From assembly GCA_009787915.1 (NCBI GenBank), contig WQSK01000001.1, forward strand, positions 1-64,000: a DNA stretch of 64,000 nucleotides, written 5' to 3'. The DNA is from Bacillota bacterium (GTDB lineage Bacteria > Bacillota > Clostridia > Christensenellales > UBA1242). Positions 27,255-36,495 of this stretch are shown piece by piece. Position numbers and translations under genes: made by a program. Position 1 is the stretch's first letter. The number at the start of each line of letters is the position of its first letter. The notes beneath the pieces are model-generated. The model ran no database searches. It was not told the origin of the DNA and saw only the letters and a list, made by a program, of their open reading frames with translations.

Positions 27255-28988
27255 ATGAAAAATTTATTAAGAATCTTTTCGTTTTTTAGTTTCATGAAGT
27301 GGCGCATTATTGCGGTACTGATTGTAGGTGCAATCAGTATCATTATGTTTGCGTTCATGCCGACATTTTTGCGGGGTGCTTTTGACACCTTGCGAGGGTG
27401 GTTGGGGGATGCAGGGGTTCCGCTACCACTCCATTCAGTTGTCCAGTATCTAATTATCTTTTTGGTTCTTGCCGTGTTGAATGCGCTGTTTGATATTTTT
27501 TGTCAGTTTACGATACTTAGATGTGAAAACGACATCATGGTCAAAAAGATTACCGAAGTCAAAAGAAAACTTGACACCGTGCCTATATCGTTTTTACAAA
27601 AATTCACCGTTGGGGATTTGTCACGACGGGTTGCGACCTTGACACCTATGATTATCAATAACTTCCTTGTGACATTTTATACAATGGCGCGTGTTGCGGT
27701 GTTCTTTATAACTTCGGCGATTATGATGTTTATGATTAACTGGATACTGGCAATTGTTGTTATTCTTTCAATCCCAATTTGTGTTATTGCTGCACGTCTT
27801 ATTTCCAAGAAAACCCAAAAATATTTTAACAACTTCTTTACTGTGGCAAGCACAACATTTACGCACATTGACCAAAAGTTCTCGCTTAAAGAATTTCAGA
27901 CTATTCATGGTCTTGATGACGGAACAAATAGTAAATTCAAAGAAATCAACGCCGACCACGCAAAGTCTATGACCGCCGAGGAAACCGCACTTTCTTTTAA
28001 CGCCGTGTATATAAGGTTTATTCAGGATTTTATGACCTTGTTGGTTACGTTCCTGTTTGCTGTGTTGTATGTGACCCAGGCTATACCAACCGAGTTCGGG
28101 GTGTTGCCCGCATTTGTTTTATTTTCAAACAGGTTTTTGGCCAACGCCGTTATTGTTACAACTGCGACAAATCTATTGCAACATATTGTCACCAACGCGC
28201 CTAGGGTTTTCGAGATTTTGGACTTTGAAACAAGTATCACCGAAAAAGAACACATCGAGATACCGCGCATTCGTTCGGCGATTAAGTTCAACAATGTGTC
28301 GCTTATGCACGGAGAAAAAAGAAACCTTGACCGAATTTCGTTTAACATTCCGCAAGGTTCATCCGTTGCATTTGTTGGACCTGCAGGCGGGGGCAAGTCG
28401 TATGTCGTTGACCTCTTGGCCAAGTTGGAAAAACCATCAAGCGGGGCAATAACCGTGGATGGTATAAGTTTGGACGAGATTGAGAGCAGAAGTTACTATA
28501 AATGCGTGGGGATTGCTTTTGAACAGCCGTTTATTTTCCGAGGCACGGTTGCCGAAAACCTGTTGTATGGTATTCGTCGCGAACTCCCTGAAAACGTTAT
28601 GTCTGTTACAGAAAAACTTGGAAGTAACGGATTTATTGAGGAACTTGAAAACGGGTATGAAACATTTTTGACAGACAGTACCTCTGTTATTGGGCATGGG
28701 CAAAAGCAGGCACTTTGTGTGGCGCGTTTGATTTTACAAAACCCAGACGTTGCGATATTTCACCAGTCTTTGTCGGCGACCGACCCTGTGACGGAAAAAC
28801 AGGTCTATGAAAAAATCATGAAGCACAAAAAAAATCAGACTACAATTTTTGTTACCCACCGTCTTGCCAGCGCGGAAAATTGTGACATGATTTATTATAT
28901 GGATAATGGAAAAATCGTAGAGCACGGAACCCATGCGGAACTTATGGCAATGAAAAAGAAGTATTATAAGGCCTTTACGGGGGAGTAA
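27255..28988 (+). CDS. ABC exporter half-transporter, catalytic Glu replaced
   Basis: 577 residues, with six membrane helices and an ATPase domain. Walker A GPAGGGKS (375-382) and switch His (FVTHRLAS) are intact. The signature reads IGHGQKQ instead of LSGGQ, and the Walker B end reads IFHQ (H503, Q504) instead of DE. With its partner encoded upstream, both catalytic Glu positions are Gln. GAGAGG upstream is a modest ribosome binding site. ABC exporters with this change normally bind but hardly hydrolyse ATP, so the pair may be a sensor, a slow transporter or non-functional. Confidence 0.82.
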   Translation: MKNLLRIFSFFSFMKWRIIAVLIVGAISIIMFAFMPTFLRGAFDTLRGWLGDAGVPLPLHSVVQYLIIFLVLAVLNALFDIFCQFTILRCENDIMVKKITEVKRKLDTVPISFLQKFTVGDLSRRVATLTPMIINNFLVTFYTMARVAVFFITSAIMMFMINWILAIVVILSIPICVIAARLISKKTQKYFNNFFTVASTTFTHIDQKFSLKEFQTIHGLDDGTNSKFKEINADHAKSMTAEETALSFNAVYIRFIQDFMTLLVTFLFAVLYVTQAIPTEFGVLPAFVLFSNRFLANAVIVTTATNLLQHIVTNAPRVFEILDFETSITEKEHIEIPRIRSAIKFNNVSLMHGEKRNLDRISFNIPQGSSVAFVGPAGGGKSYVVDLLAKLEKPSSGAITVDGISLDEIESRSYYKCVGIAFEQPFIFRGTVAENLLYGIRRELPENVMSVTEKLGSNGFIEELENGYETFLTDSTSVIGHGQKQALCVARLILQNPDVAIFHQSLSATDPVTEKQVYEKIMKHKKNQTTIFVTHRLASAENCDMIYYMDNGKIVEHGTHAELMAMKKKYYKAFTGE

Positions 28989-29037
28989 TTTGTGTCAAAA
29001 TTTGCATTAATTTTTGTGCGAAAAAGTGCCAAAACCC

Positions 29038-29066
29038 TTGTCATTTTTACCCCTGTGTGTTATAGT
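29038..29066 (+). promoter_or_regulatory. gyrBA promoter with ordinary leader
   Basis: TTGTCA (29038-29043), 17 bp, TATAGT (29061-29066). The leader runs about 20 bases to GTG 29093 and includes GGAGG at 29078-29082. This contrasts with the leaderless units around it. Confidence 0.65.
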
Positions 29067-29092
29067 CAGTAACTAACGGAGGTGCACTTTAA

Positions 29093-31003
29093 GTGGCAAA
29101 AACAAATACTGAATACAAAGCATCAGACATTCAGGTCTTGGAAGGTCTTGACCCTGTTCGCAAGCGTCCTGGTATGTATATCGGGAGCACGGACGAGCGT
29201 GGTCTTCACCACCTTATCGTAGAGTTGGTCGACAACTGTGTTGATGAAGCATTGGCGGGATATTGTGATGTTATTACTGTTTCGATTTTGAAAGATGGTT
29301 CCGTAAACGTTACCGATAATGGTCGCGGTATTCCTGTGGGTATTCACCCGACGGAAAAAGTTTCCAGTGTCGAGGTTGTTCTTACAAAACTCCACGCAGG
29401 CGGCAAGTTCGGCGGAAGCGGTTATAAAATCTCTGGTGGTTTGCATGGTGTTGGTGTTTCTGTTGTTAATGCGCTCTCTGAATGGCTGGATGTCGAAGTT
29501 TGGCAAGACGGAAAAGCCCACAAAATGACGTTCAACCGTGGTATTCCTCAGCGTCCGTTGGCGGAAACAGGTAAAACAAGCAAGCGCGGGACAAGTGTCA
29601 CCTTTATGCCTGATTCTGATATCTTTGATACAGTTGACTTTAACTATGACCAAATGCGCGGAAGGCTCCGTGAAGTTGCGTTTCTTAATAAGGGGCTTAG
29701 GGTTATTGCTTCTGACGCACGACCAGGACGTGAGAGAAAAGACGAGTTCTGCTTTAAAGGCGGTATCGTTGAATATGTCGAGTACCTTAACCGTAACAAA
29801 GAACTTGTTTTGGCACAGACAATTTATATGCAGAAAAAAGGCAACGACACCGAGGTTGAAATTGCTTTTGGTTACAATGATGGATACGGTGAAAACATTC
29901 ATACCTATGCAAACAATATCAATACCGAGGAGGGCGGGGTTCACCTCATTGGTTTCCGAAACGCACTTAACAAAATTGTTAATGAGTACGGGAAAAAAGC
30001 AAACTTGTTAAAAGACAGTGATAAGTTAAGTATTGACGATACCCTTGAAGGTATTTGTGCGGTTATTTCGGTTAAACTTAGAAACCCGCAGTTCGAGGGG
30101 CAAACAAAAACAAAACTTGGAAACAGTTTCATGCGTGCAGAGGTCGAACACGCAATGCAAGAAAACTTTACAACGTTTTTGGAGGAAAATCCAAAACAAG
30201 CAAAAGAACTTATCAACAAGTTTATCGTCGCGCGTAATGCACGTGATGCCGCGCGTAATGCCAAAGACCTTATCCGCAGAAAATCGGTTTTGGAAACAAC
30301 GACTTTGCCAGGCAAGTTGGCGGATTGTACAGAAAGAAAAGCAGAACTTTGCGAGATATATATTGTTGAGGGGGAGTCTGCTGGTGGTACCGCAAAACAA
30401 GGTCGTAACCGTCGCTTCCAAGCCATTCTGCCACTTAAGGGTAAAATTTTGAACGTTGAAAAAGCACGCCTTGGTCGTGTTTTGGAAAACGCCGAGATTA
30501 AAAACATGATTACGGCTTTTGGTTGTGGAATCCAAGAGGATTTTGAACTTAGCAAATTGCGTTACGGCAAAATCATATGTATGACCGATGCTGACGTTGA
30601 CGGTTCACACATTCGTATATTGTTGCTTACGTTCTTTTATCGTTTCATGCGACCGCTTATTGAAAATGGCCATGTCTATATTGCACAACCACCATTGTTC
30701 AAAGTATCACGCGGGAAAAGTGAACAATATTTTTACTCAGACGCCGAGTTGGACAAACACTTTGCCAAGAATTCAAAAAGCGGTTGTACTATTCAACGCT
30801 ATAAGGGTCTTGGTGAGATGAATGCCGAGCAACTTTGGACAACAACAATGTCGCCTGAAAATCGTACTTTGTTACAGGTCAACATGGAAGATGCGTTTAT
30901 GGCTGATGAAATATTTACAACACTTATGGGTGAAAAGCCTGAACTTCGTCGTGACTTTATTAACGAGCACGCCGCCAAGTACACAGGCAAGGTGGATGTA
31001 TAA
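29093..31003 (+). CDS. gyrB: DNA gyrase subunit B
   Basis: 636 residues. ATPase subunit of the A2B2 gyrase that introduces negative supercoils. It has the GHKL ATP site (ELVDNCVDEA, DNGRGIPVG, GGLHGVGVSVVNALS), the transducer, and the TOPRIM EGESAGGTA and DADVDGSHI metal motifs. Length and the absence of a long insert fit Gram-positive GyrB. The start is GTG with GGAGG 10 bases before. gyrA follows after 12 bases. The pair is assigned to gyrase, not topoisomerase IV, because of the GyrA box in the partner. Confidence 0.93.
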   Translation: MAKTNTEYKASDIQVLEGLDPVRKRPGMYIGSTDERGLHHLIVELVDNCVDEALAGYCDVITVSILKDGSVNVTDNGRGIPVGIHPTEKVSSVEVVLTKLHAGGKFGGSGYKISGGLHGVGVSVVNALSEWLDVEVWQDGKAHKMTFNRGIPQRPLAETGKTSKRGTSVTFMPDSDIFDTVDFNYDQMRGRLREVAFLNKGLRVIASDARPGRERKDEFCFKGGIVEYVEYLNRNKELVLAQTIYMQKKGNDTEVEIAFGYNDGYGENIHTYANNINTEEGGVHLIGFRNALNKIVNEYGKKANLLKDSDKLSIDDTLEGICAVISVKLRNPQFEGQTKTKLGNSFMRAEVEHAMQENFTTFLEENPKQAKELINKFIVARNARDAARNAKDLIRRKSVLETTTLPGKLADCTERKAELCEIYIVEGESAGGTAKQGRNRRFQAILPLKGKILNVEKARLGRVLENAEIKNMITAFGCGIQEDFELSKLRYGKIICMTDADVDGSHIRILLLTFFYRFMRPLIENGHVYIAQPPLFKVSRGKSEQYFYSDAELDKHFAKNSKSGCTIQRYKGLGEMNAEQLWTTTMSPENRTLLQVNMEDAFMADEIFTTLMGEKPELRRDFINEHAAKYTGKVDV

Positions 31004-31015
31004 GGAGATAGGGAT

Positions 31016-33556
31016 ATGAGTGATATGGATAAAGAAAACGAAGAAATTAAACCTGTTAAAAACAGTAAAGAACCTGAACCCGTCGTGGACAATACTCGCA
31101 TTATCAAAGTGCGGATTGAAGACGAGGTCAAGGACTCTTTCATGTTGTATGCGATGATGGTTAATATGTCGCGTGCTATTCCAGATGCGCGTGATGGTCT
31201 GAAACCTGTTCACCGTCGTATTTTGTACGCGATGCACGAACTTAATATCACCAGTGACAAGCCCCACAAAAAATCCGCCCGTATCGTTGGTGAAACAATG
31301 GGTAAATATCACCCGCATGGTGATAGTGCGATTTATGACTCTTTGGTTCGTATGGCACAACCTTGGTCTATGTCGGAAATCCTTATTGATGGTCATGGTA
31401 ACTTTGGTTCGATTGACGATGACCCTCCTGCTGCTATGCGTTATACCGAGGCCCGCCTAAGCCAAATCTCGAACGAACTCTTGCGCGAGATTGACAAAAA
31501 CACGGTTGACTTTAAACCGAACTTTGACGAGTCCGAAGAAGAGCCAACAGTTCTTCCTGCGCGTTACCCAAACCTTTTGGTCAACGGGGCAGAGGGTATC
31601 GCGGTTGGTATGGCAACAAGTATTCCTCCGCACAACATCACCGAAGTTATCAACGGTGTTATTGCTGTTATTGATGATGAGGAAGTTTCTATTGATGCAC
31701 TTACAAAAATTATACCTGCACCTGATTTCCCGACTGGTGGTATTATTATGGGGCGTCAGGCAATCAAGCACGCCTATAAGACAGGTCGCGGCGGTGTGGT
31801 AATTCGTGCAAAAGCAGATATTGAACAAGACGCAAACGGTAAACAACGTATTGTTATCACAGAGATTCCGTTCCAAGTTGTGAAAAGTACACTTATTAAA
31901 AACATCGCAGATATTGCGGTTGGTAAAGACAAAAAAATCGAGGGCGTCACAGATGTTCATGAACAATCTGACCGTGATGGCTTGCGTATCGTTATTGACC
32001 TTAAACGCGAGGCTCAGGCCGCTGTTGTTTTAAACCAACTTTACAAACACACACAAATGCAGACTTCTATTGGTATTACGTTTTTGGCGCTTGTTAATAA
32101 TACTCCGAAATATTTGAACCTTAAAGAAATGCTCGTGCATTACCTTGAACACCAAAAAGAAGTTATCATGCGACGAACAAAATTTGACCTTGATGCCGCG
32201 GAAGCGCGCGCACATATTTTGGAAGGTTTGGTTATTGCGCTTGCAAACATTGATGAGGTTATCAAAATTATCAAGTCCGCAGATGACCGTCACGATGCTC
32301 AAGAAAAATTGATGAAGAAGTTTATCTTGTCGGAAAAACAATCCAGTGCGATTTTGGATATGCGTTTGCATCGTTTGGCGAAACTCGAGGTCGACAAAAT
32401 AAAAAAAGAACTTGCTGAACTTAAACTTCTTATCGCGGATTTAAAGTCTATTCTTTCTTCGCCAAAACGTGTTCTCGAGATTATCAAAAACGAACTTATT
32501 GAAATCCGTGAAAAATATGGACATGACCGCAGAACTGAACTTGTTCATGACTTTGGCGAAATCGAAATTGCCGACCTTATTGAAAAAGAAGACGTTGTTG
32601 TTTCAATGTCGCACTATGGTTATATCAAACGCCTTCCGTTGGCCGAGTACAAGGCTCAACGTCGCGGTGGTCGTGGTTCAAACACGCATACTACAAAAGA
32701 AGAAGACTTTGTTGAAAACCTTTTTGTTACAAATACTCATCATGATTTGATGTTCTTTACAAACGTGGGTAAAGTTTACTGTATCAAAGCCTATGAAGTT
32801 CCAGAGGCCGCGAAAGCAACAAAGGGCCGCGCGATTGTGAACCTTTTGCAAATTGACACAAACCCTGATGCCGAACAAAAAGAACGTGTCACCGCCGTTA
32901 TCCCGATTGAGAATTTTGATAATGGGCACCTTATGATGGCGACGGCAGACGGTCTTATCAAAAAGACAGCGATTTCTGAATTCAAAAAAATCCGCCGTGT
33001 TGGTAAAGCCGCGATTACGCTTAAAGACGGGGATGAGTTGATTTCTGTGCAACTTACAAGCGGTCGTGATGAAATATTGATGGCTGCGTCAAGTGGTAAA
33101 TGTATTCGTTTCAGTGAGGAAGATGTCCGCAACATGGGTCGTACAGCGAGTGGTGTTAAATCTATTAAACTCGATGACGACGGCAAAGACAAAGTTGTTG
33201 ACATGACGGTGCTTATGCCAGGTTATGAAATTTTGACGGTTTCGCAAAACGGTTATGGCAAACGGAGTGATGTCGAGGACTATCGCCTCCAAAGCCGTGC
33301 AGGAAAAGGTGTTAAGGCGGGTATCTTTAATGAAAAAACAGGGATGCTTGTCAACCTTAAACAGGTTAAACCAGAACAGGATGTTATGCTTATCAGTGAC
33401 TGTGGGACAATTATCCGTACCCGTGCGCGTGAGATTTCAAAAATCAGCCGTGACACCCAAGGTGTTCGCATCATGAAAGTCGCAGGGGATGCAAAAGTTG
33501 TTTGCGTCGCAATCGCCCAAGCCGAACAAGAGGACGGCGAAGGCGCAACGGAATAA
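31016..33556 (+). CDS. gyrA: DNA gyrase subunit A
   Basis: 846 residues. Breakage-reunion subunit. The quinolone region and active-site Tyr (AAMRYTEARLS) are seen, as are the HPHGDSAIYDSL segment and the C-terminal six-bladed domain. The GyrA box, needed for wrapping DNA, reads QRRGGRG at about residue 547, nearly the consensus QRRGGKG. AAGGAG lies upstream of the ATG. No quinolone-resistance claim can be made beyond noting that the region reads HGDSAIYDS, the susceptible pattern for Ser and Glu/Asp positions being species dependent. Confidence 0.94.
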   Translation: MSDMDKENEEIKPVKNSKEPEPVVDNTRIIKVRIEDEVKDSFMLYAMMVNMSRAIPDARDGLKPVHRRILYAMHELNITSDKPHKKSARIVGETMGKYHPHGDSAIYDSLVRMAQPWSMSEILIDGHGNFGSIDDDPPAAMRYTEARLSQISNELLREIDKNTVDFKPNFDESEEEPTVLPARYPNLLVNGAEGIAVGMATSIPPHNITEVINGVIAVIDDEEVSIDALTKIIPAPDFPTGGIIMGRQAIKHAYKTGRGGVVIRAKADIEQDANGKQRIVITEIPFQVVKSTLIKNIADIAVGKDKKIEGVTDVHEQSDRDGLRIVIDLKREAQAAVVLNQLYKHTQMQTSIGITFLALVNNTPKYLNLKEMLVHYLEHQKEVIMRRTKFDLDAAEARAHILEGLVIALANIDEVIKIIKSADDRHDAQEKLMKKFILSEKQSSAILDMRLHRLAKLEVDKIKKELAELKLLIADLKSILSSPKRVLEIIKNELIEIREKYGHDRRTELVHDFGEIEIADLIEKEDVVVSMSHYGYIKRLPLAEYKAQRRGGRGSNTHTTKEEDFVENLFVTNTHHDLMFFTNVGKVYCIKAYEVPEAAKATKGRAIVNLLQIDTNPDAEQKERVTAVIPIENFDNGHLMMATADGLIKKTAISEFKKIRRVGKAAITLKDGDELISVQLTSGRDEILMAASSGKCIRFSEEDVRNMGRTASGVKSIKLDDDGKDKVVDMTVLMPGYEILTVSQNGYGKRSDVEDYRLQSRAGKGVKAGIFNEKTGMLVNLKQVKPEQDVMLISDCGTIIRTRAREISKISRDTQGVRIMKVAGDAKVVCVAIAQAEQEDGEGATE

Positions 33557-33574
33557 AAATCTCCTTAAATTTGT

Positions 33575-33603
33575 TTGAGTTTTACCCCCCCCCATGCTAT
33601 AAC
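33575..33603 (+). promoter_or_regulatory. promoter, leaderless type (GTG start)
   Basis: TTGAGT (33575-33580), 17 bp, TATAAC (33598-33603), 7 bp to GTG 33611. The spacer contains a run of nine C. This sets the start of the next gene at 33611; the in-frame TTG at 33575 is part of the -35. Confidence 0.6.
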
Positions 33604-33610
33604 TGGGGCA

Positions 33611-34498
33611 GTGTTCTTTGTGCTCATCGCCATAATGGTTTTGGCGTTTACGGCGGAGGGCCTGCTTTGGAAATCGAACAAAAGAGATAAGTACACATCA
33701 ATGCTTGGTATCTCGGTTTGGTCGTCAATCGCAGGTATTGTTTTTGGTGCAATCTGGACCGCAATTGACCCAAGCATTTGGCACGACGTCACTTGGCGTC
33801 AGGTAGGTTTGACTTTTGTTATAAGTATCTTTATGTCGGTGCGATTGTTTTCATGGCTTGGGGTTTTGAAACGCATGCACATTTCAATCGCCGAGCCATT
33901 GTCGTTATTGCCGATTGTTGTAATTGTTCCGCTCTCGTGGTGGTTGTTTGGTGGGACACTTATATGGATAGAGATAACTCTGCTGGTCGTAATATTGTTG
34001 TTTGGTTCAAAGTTTGGTTACTTTCAAACAAAACACGAGATTTCAAACTGTGAATGTGGCAAGTTCAAAAAAGGTTTGCTGTTTTTGGTGCTTTGGGCAT
34101 CGGCGGCAATACCGTCAGATTTGTTAATACAATACGTATCGGAATCGGGTCTAAGCCCAGGTGCATACCAGTTAATGCGCAGGTCAATGATTACCGCCAT
34201 TGTTGGGGTTGCGCTTTTTGCATTTAACCGAAAAAAGTTTAAACCCGCGTTATTGACAGGGCTCAAGTGTCCAAACTTTGCCCTTATTGCGGTCACATCC
34301 GTAATCGGTGGGGCAACGTATTTTGCACTCGCAGGAACCATGAATGTTGGTGTTTTGAACGCAATCAATGTGGCGACCACCGTGTTAATTGTACTTGGCG
34401 GGGCGTTATTTTTCCGTGAACGCCTCAGATGGTACAACTATATTTTTGTTTCGATAATCCTAGGCAGTATTGTGGCTTTGAGCATAGTTGGGTCTTGA
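33611..34498 (+). CDS. EamA / DMT superfamily transporter
   Basis: About 295 residues from GTG 33611, with nine to ten hydrophobic helices and the two-fold arrangement of DMT permeases. The second half carries the repeat-like VGVLNAINVATTVLIVLGGALFF pattern split over the last helices. These carriers move metabolites such as amino acids or nucleotide sugars across the inner membrane; the substrate cannot be predicted. It stands alone, directly after gyrA. Confidence 0.75.
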   Translation: MFFVLIAIMVLAFTAEGLLWKSNKRDKYTSMLGISVWSSIAGIVFGAIWTAIDPSIWHDVTWRQVGLTFVISIFMSVRLFSWLGVLKRMHISIAEPLSLLPIVVIVPLSWWLFGGTLIWIEITLLVVILLFGSKFGYFQTKHEISNCECGKFKKGLLFLVLWASAAIPSDLLIQYVSESGLSPGAYQLMRRSMITAIVGVALFAFNRKKFKPALLTGLKCPNFALIAVTSVIGGATYFALAGTMNVGVLNAINVATTVLIVLGGALFFRERLRWYNYIFVSIILGSIVALSIVGS

Positions 34499-34523
34499 TT
34501 TTTGCCGTGACTTGTGATATAGT
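34495..34523 (+). promoter_or_regulatory. promoter, leaderless type
   Basis: TTGATT (34495-34500), 17 bp, TATAGT (34518-34523) with an extended TG, 8 bp to ATG 34532. Confidence 0.6.
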
Positions 34524-34531
34524 CAATCAAA

Positions 34532-35242
34532 ATGGCAACACCTAAAATGACAAAGAGGCTTCATGTATATTACCTCAAGTGGGGAACTTTTGTGGACCTT
34601 TGGGAAAAAGATTACACGCTTGCGAATTCTGCGAACGATACCGCCAAGAATCATGGACTGACATTAGAGGGATTTATAGAAAATGCGTTGCAAAAATTCG
34701 GAATCAAAGTCGGGCATATCACAACGGGTATGGAGCGTCGGGCACGTGAGGCGCGATTGAATATGAAAGTGGATTTGATTGGAAAGGATACCACTAAGTT
34801 AAGGAGTGACAACAAAAAACTGTATCAACGCGTTGAAAATCACCGAAAGAAAGAACGTAAGAAAACCAGCGCAAGCATTGGGATATCCGATTTTTATACC
34901 GCGCAAACAGGAAAGGTGTACAAGCCTGAACTTGCCGAGAAAAAGAAATGTAATGCAACGCATAACTCCAGTCACTGGCGACACCTCAAAGCCGAAAAAG
35001 AGTTGCGTGCCAAGTTGTTTACTTTTTTCGATAGGAACAATCAAACATTTGACGGGATGTTTGGGAAAGACAAAAATTTGTACAAAACTGTTGGTAATAG
35101 GGCGAGGTATTTTTGCGAACCAAAAGTTTATCTGGCACAACTGGCGGAGGAGTTTAGGGCATTCAACAATGCGGTTGCGTCTATACCCACCGACATAACG
35201 TTTAGCAGGTTATTCAAGGGTTCACTTGAAATGGACAGATAA
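34532..35242 (+). CDS. hypothetical basic protein
   Basis: 236 residues, strongly basic in the middle (KKLYQRVENHRKKERKKTSA), no membrane helix. The region around 130-150 contains KKKCNATHNSSHWRHLKAE, with Cys and His that could bind metal. No family recognised. It is alone behind its own promoter and sits just before the rpsL promoter. The basic character suggests nucleic acid binding; this is inference. Confidence 0.65.
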   Translation: MATPKMTKRLHVYYLKWGTFVDLWEKDYTLANSANDTAKNHGLTLEGFIENALQKFGIKVGHITTGMERRAREARLNMKVDLIGKDTTKLRSDNKKLYQRVENHRKKERKKTSASIGISDFYTAQTGKVYKPELAEKKKCNATHNSSHWRHLKAEKELRAKLFTFFDRNNQTFDGMFGKDKNLYKTVGNRARYFCEPKVYLAQLAEEFRAFNNAVASIPTDITFSRLFKGSLEMDR

Positions 35243-35245
35243 TAC

Positions 35246-35274
35246 TTGACTTATATATAAGAATGTGTTATATG
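35246..35274 (+). promoter_or_regulatory. rpsL operon promoter, leaderless type
   Basis: TTGACT (35246-35251), 17 bp, TATATG (35269-35274), 7 bp to ATG 35282. A leaderless ribosomal-protein operon would lack the usual leader-based autoregulation. Confidence 0.65.
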
Positions 35275-35281
35275 TATCTTT

Positions 35282-35656
35282 ATGCCAACAGTAAATCAAC
35301 TTGTAAAAGGTGGGCGCAAGCCAAGGACTTTTAAATCAAAGTCCCCTATTTTGGACAGCAACCCACAAAGACGTGGTGTTTGTATCCAGGTCAAAACAAT
35401 GACACCGAAGAAACCGAACTCGGCTCTTAGGAAAGTTGCCCGTGTGCGTTTGTCGAACAAACAGGAAGGTACCTGCTATATCGGCGGTATCGGACACAAC
35501 CTGCAAGAGCACAGTGTTGTCCTTGTTCGTGGCGGTAGGGTTAAGGACTTGCCAGGTGTTCGTTATCACATTGTGCGTGGTACTCTTGATGCAGGTGGTG
35601 TTGCGAAACGCAAACAAGCCCGTTCAAAGTACGGCGCGAAAAGGGATAAAAAATAA
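35282..35656 (+). CDS. rpsL: 30S ribosomal protein S12
   Basis: 124 residues. Decoding-site protein of the small subunit. Hallmarks are TPKKPNSALRKVARVRLSN, with the streptomycin-critical Lys, and the RGGRVKDLPGVRYHIVRG segment with the Asp that is beta-methylthiolated in many bacteria. The stop overlaps the start of the next small gene (TAATG). Confidence 0.96.
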   Translation: MPTVNQLVKGGRKPRTFKSKSPILDSNPQRRGVCIQVKTMTPKKPNSALRKVARVRLSNKQEGTCYIGGIGHNLQEHSVVLVRGGRVKDLPGVRYHIVRGTLDAGGVAKRKQARSKYGAKRDKK

Positions 35657-35910
35657 TGGATGCAGGCGATATTAAATTGACTCACTTTGGTGATGGTTGG
35701 GCTCAGATTCCCAAAAAGACCACAATTACTGATAAGGAACTTGAGGAATATTTCCAGAGTTTGTCGCCAGATAAGGCTCAGCAAATGCTTGAAAAGATTA
35801 CAAAAATCGTTTCAAAGAAATTTGGTCCGTCGATGGGACGTAGCCCACAAGAGGGATATGAGAAAGCACTCGGCAGAGAGCGCAAACCAGCACAAATGAG
35901 TGAGGCTTAA
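35656..35910 (+). CDS. hypothetical small protein between rpsL and rpsG
   Basis: 84 residues, charged, with a predicted helical middle (ELEEYFQSLSPDKAQQMLEKITKIV). It overlaps the rpsL stop and ends 56 bases before rpsG. A gene in this position is unusual, since rpsL and rpsG are normally adjacent. No family recognised. Overlap with rpsL implies coupled translation and expression at ribosomal-protein level. Confidence 0.65.
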   Translation: MDAGDIKLTHFGDGWAQIPKKTTITDKELEEYFQSLSPDKAQQMLEKITKIVSKKFGPSMGRSPQEGYEKALGRERKPAQMSEA

Positions 35911-35966
35911 AACAAAATATAGTACCCGATAGGCAGGGGAAGTAAGAAAAAAAGGAGAAATTAAAA

Positions 35967-36437
35967 ATGCCAAGAAGAAGTGGAATTGCACCAAGAGATG
36001 TGTTGCCAGACCCAAGGTTTGGGTCAAAAGTAATTACAAAAGTAATTAACCAAGTCATGCACGACGGGAAAAAAGGGATTGCACAAGGAATTGTGTACGA
36101 AGCCCTCGACCGTGCGAACAAAAAACTTAATGTAGAGCAAATGACGATTTTCAACCAAGTTTTGGAAAACGTATCCCCGTTATTGGAAACAAAAGCGCGC
36201 CGTGTAGGTGGTTCAAACTATCAAGTTCCTATGGAGGTTCGCCCTGTTCGCCGTCAGACACTTGCAATTCGTTGGATTGTGAAATATGCACGTGAACGTA
36301 GCGAGCGCACTATGGCAGAGCGTCTTGCGGGTGAATTTGTTGATGCTTATAACCAAACAGGTGGGGCTTTCAAGAAAAAAGAAGAAGTCCATCGTATTGC
36401 TGAATCGAACAAAGCGTTTGCGCATTATAAATGGTAA
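35967..36437 (+). CDS. rpsG: 30S ribosomal protein S7
   Basis: 156 residues, normal length. Nucleates assembly of the 30S head. Hallmarks are MPRRSGIAPR, the VGGSNYQVPMEVRP loop and RERSERTMAERLAGE. AAAGGAG 9 bases upstream. In most bacteria fusA and tuf follow; here a terminator follows at once. Confidence 0.96.
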   Translation: MPRRSGIAPRDVLPDPRFGSKVITKVINQVMHDGKKGIAQGIVYEALDRANKKLNVEQMTIFNQVLENVSPLLETKARRVGGSNYQVPMEVRPVRRQTLAIRWIVKYARERSERTMAERLAGEFVDAYNQTGGAFKKKEEVHRIAESNKAFAHYKW

Positions 36438-36453
36438 AAATATATTGTTCTAA

Positions 36454-36483
36454 GAGCGCACTCACGTATGGGTGCGTTTTTTC
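36454..36483 (+). terminator. intrinsic terminator after rpsG
   Basis: CGCAC (36457-36461) pairs with GTGCG (36472-36476) and is followed by six T. It closes the rpsL-rpsG unit. Confidence 0.7.
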
Positions 36484-36484
36484 A

Positions 36485-36490
36485 TATATA
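36485..36490 (+). promoter_or_regulatory. possible -10 box, leaderless type
   Basis: TATATA directly after the rpsG terminator, 5 bp before ATG 36496. No convincing -35. Confidence 0.35.
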
Positions 36491-36495
36491 ACGCT

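Noticed and set aside
29123..29944. Minus-strand open frame of 273 residues opposite gyrB
   Set aside because: Shadow of gyrB; composition is that of reverse-read codons, and no family pattern is seen.
29093..33556. parE-parC instead of gyrB-gyrA
   Set aside because: The A subunit has a near-perfect GyrA box (QRRGGRG) and full-length C-terminal domain, so gyrase is favoured.
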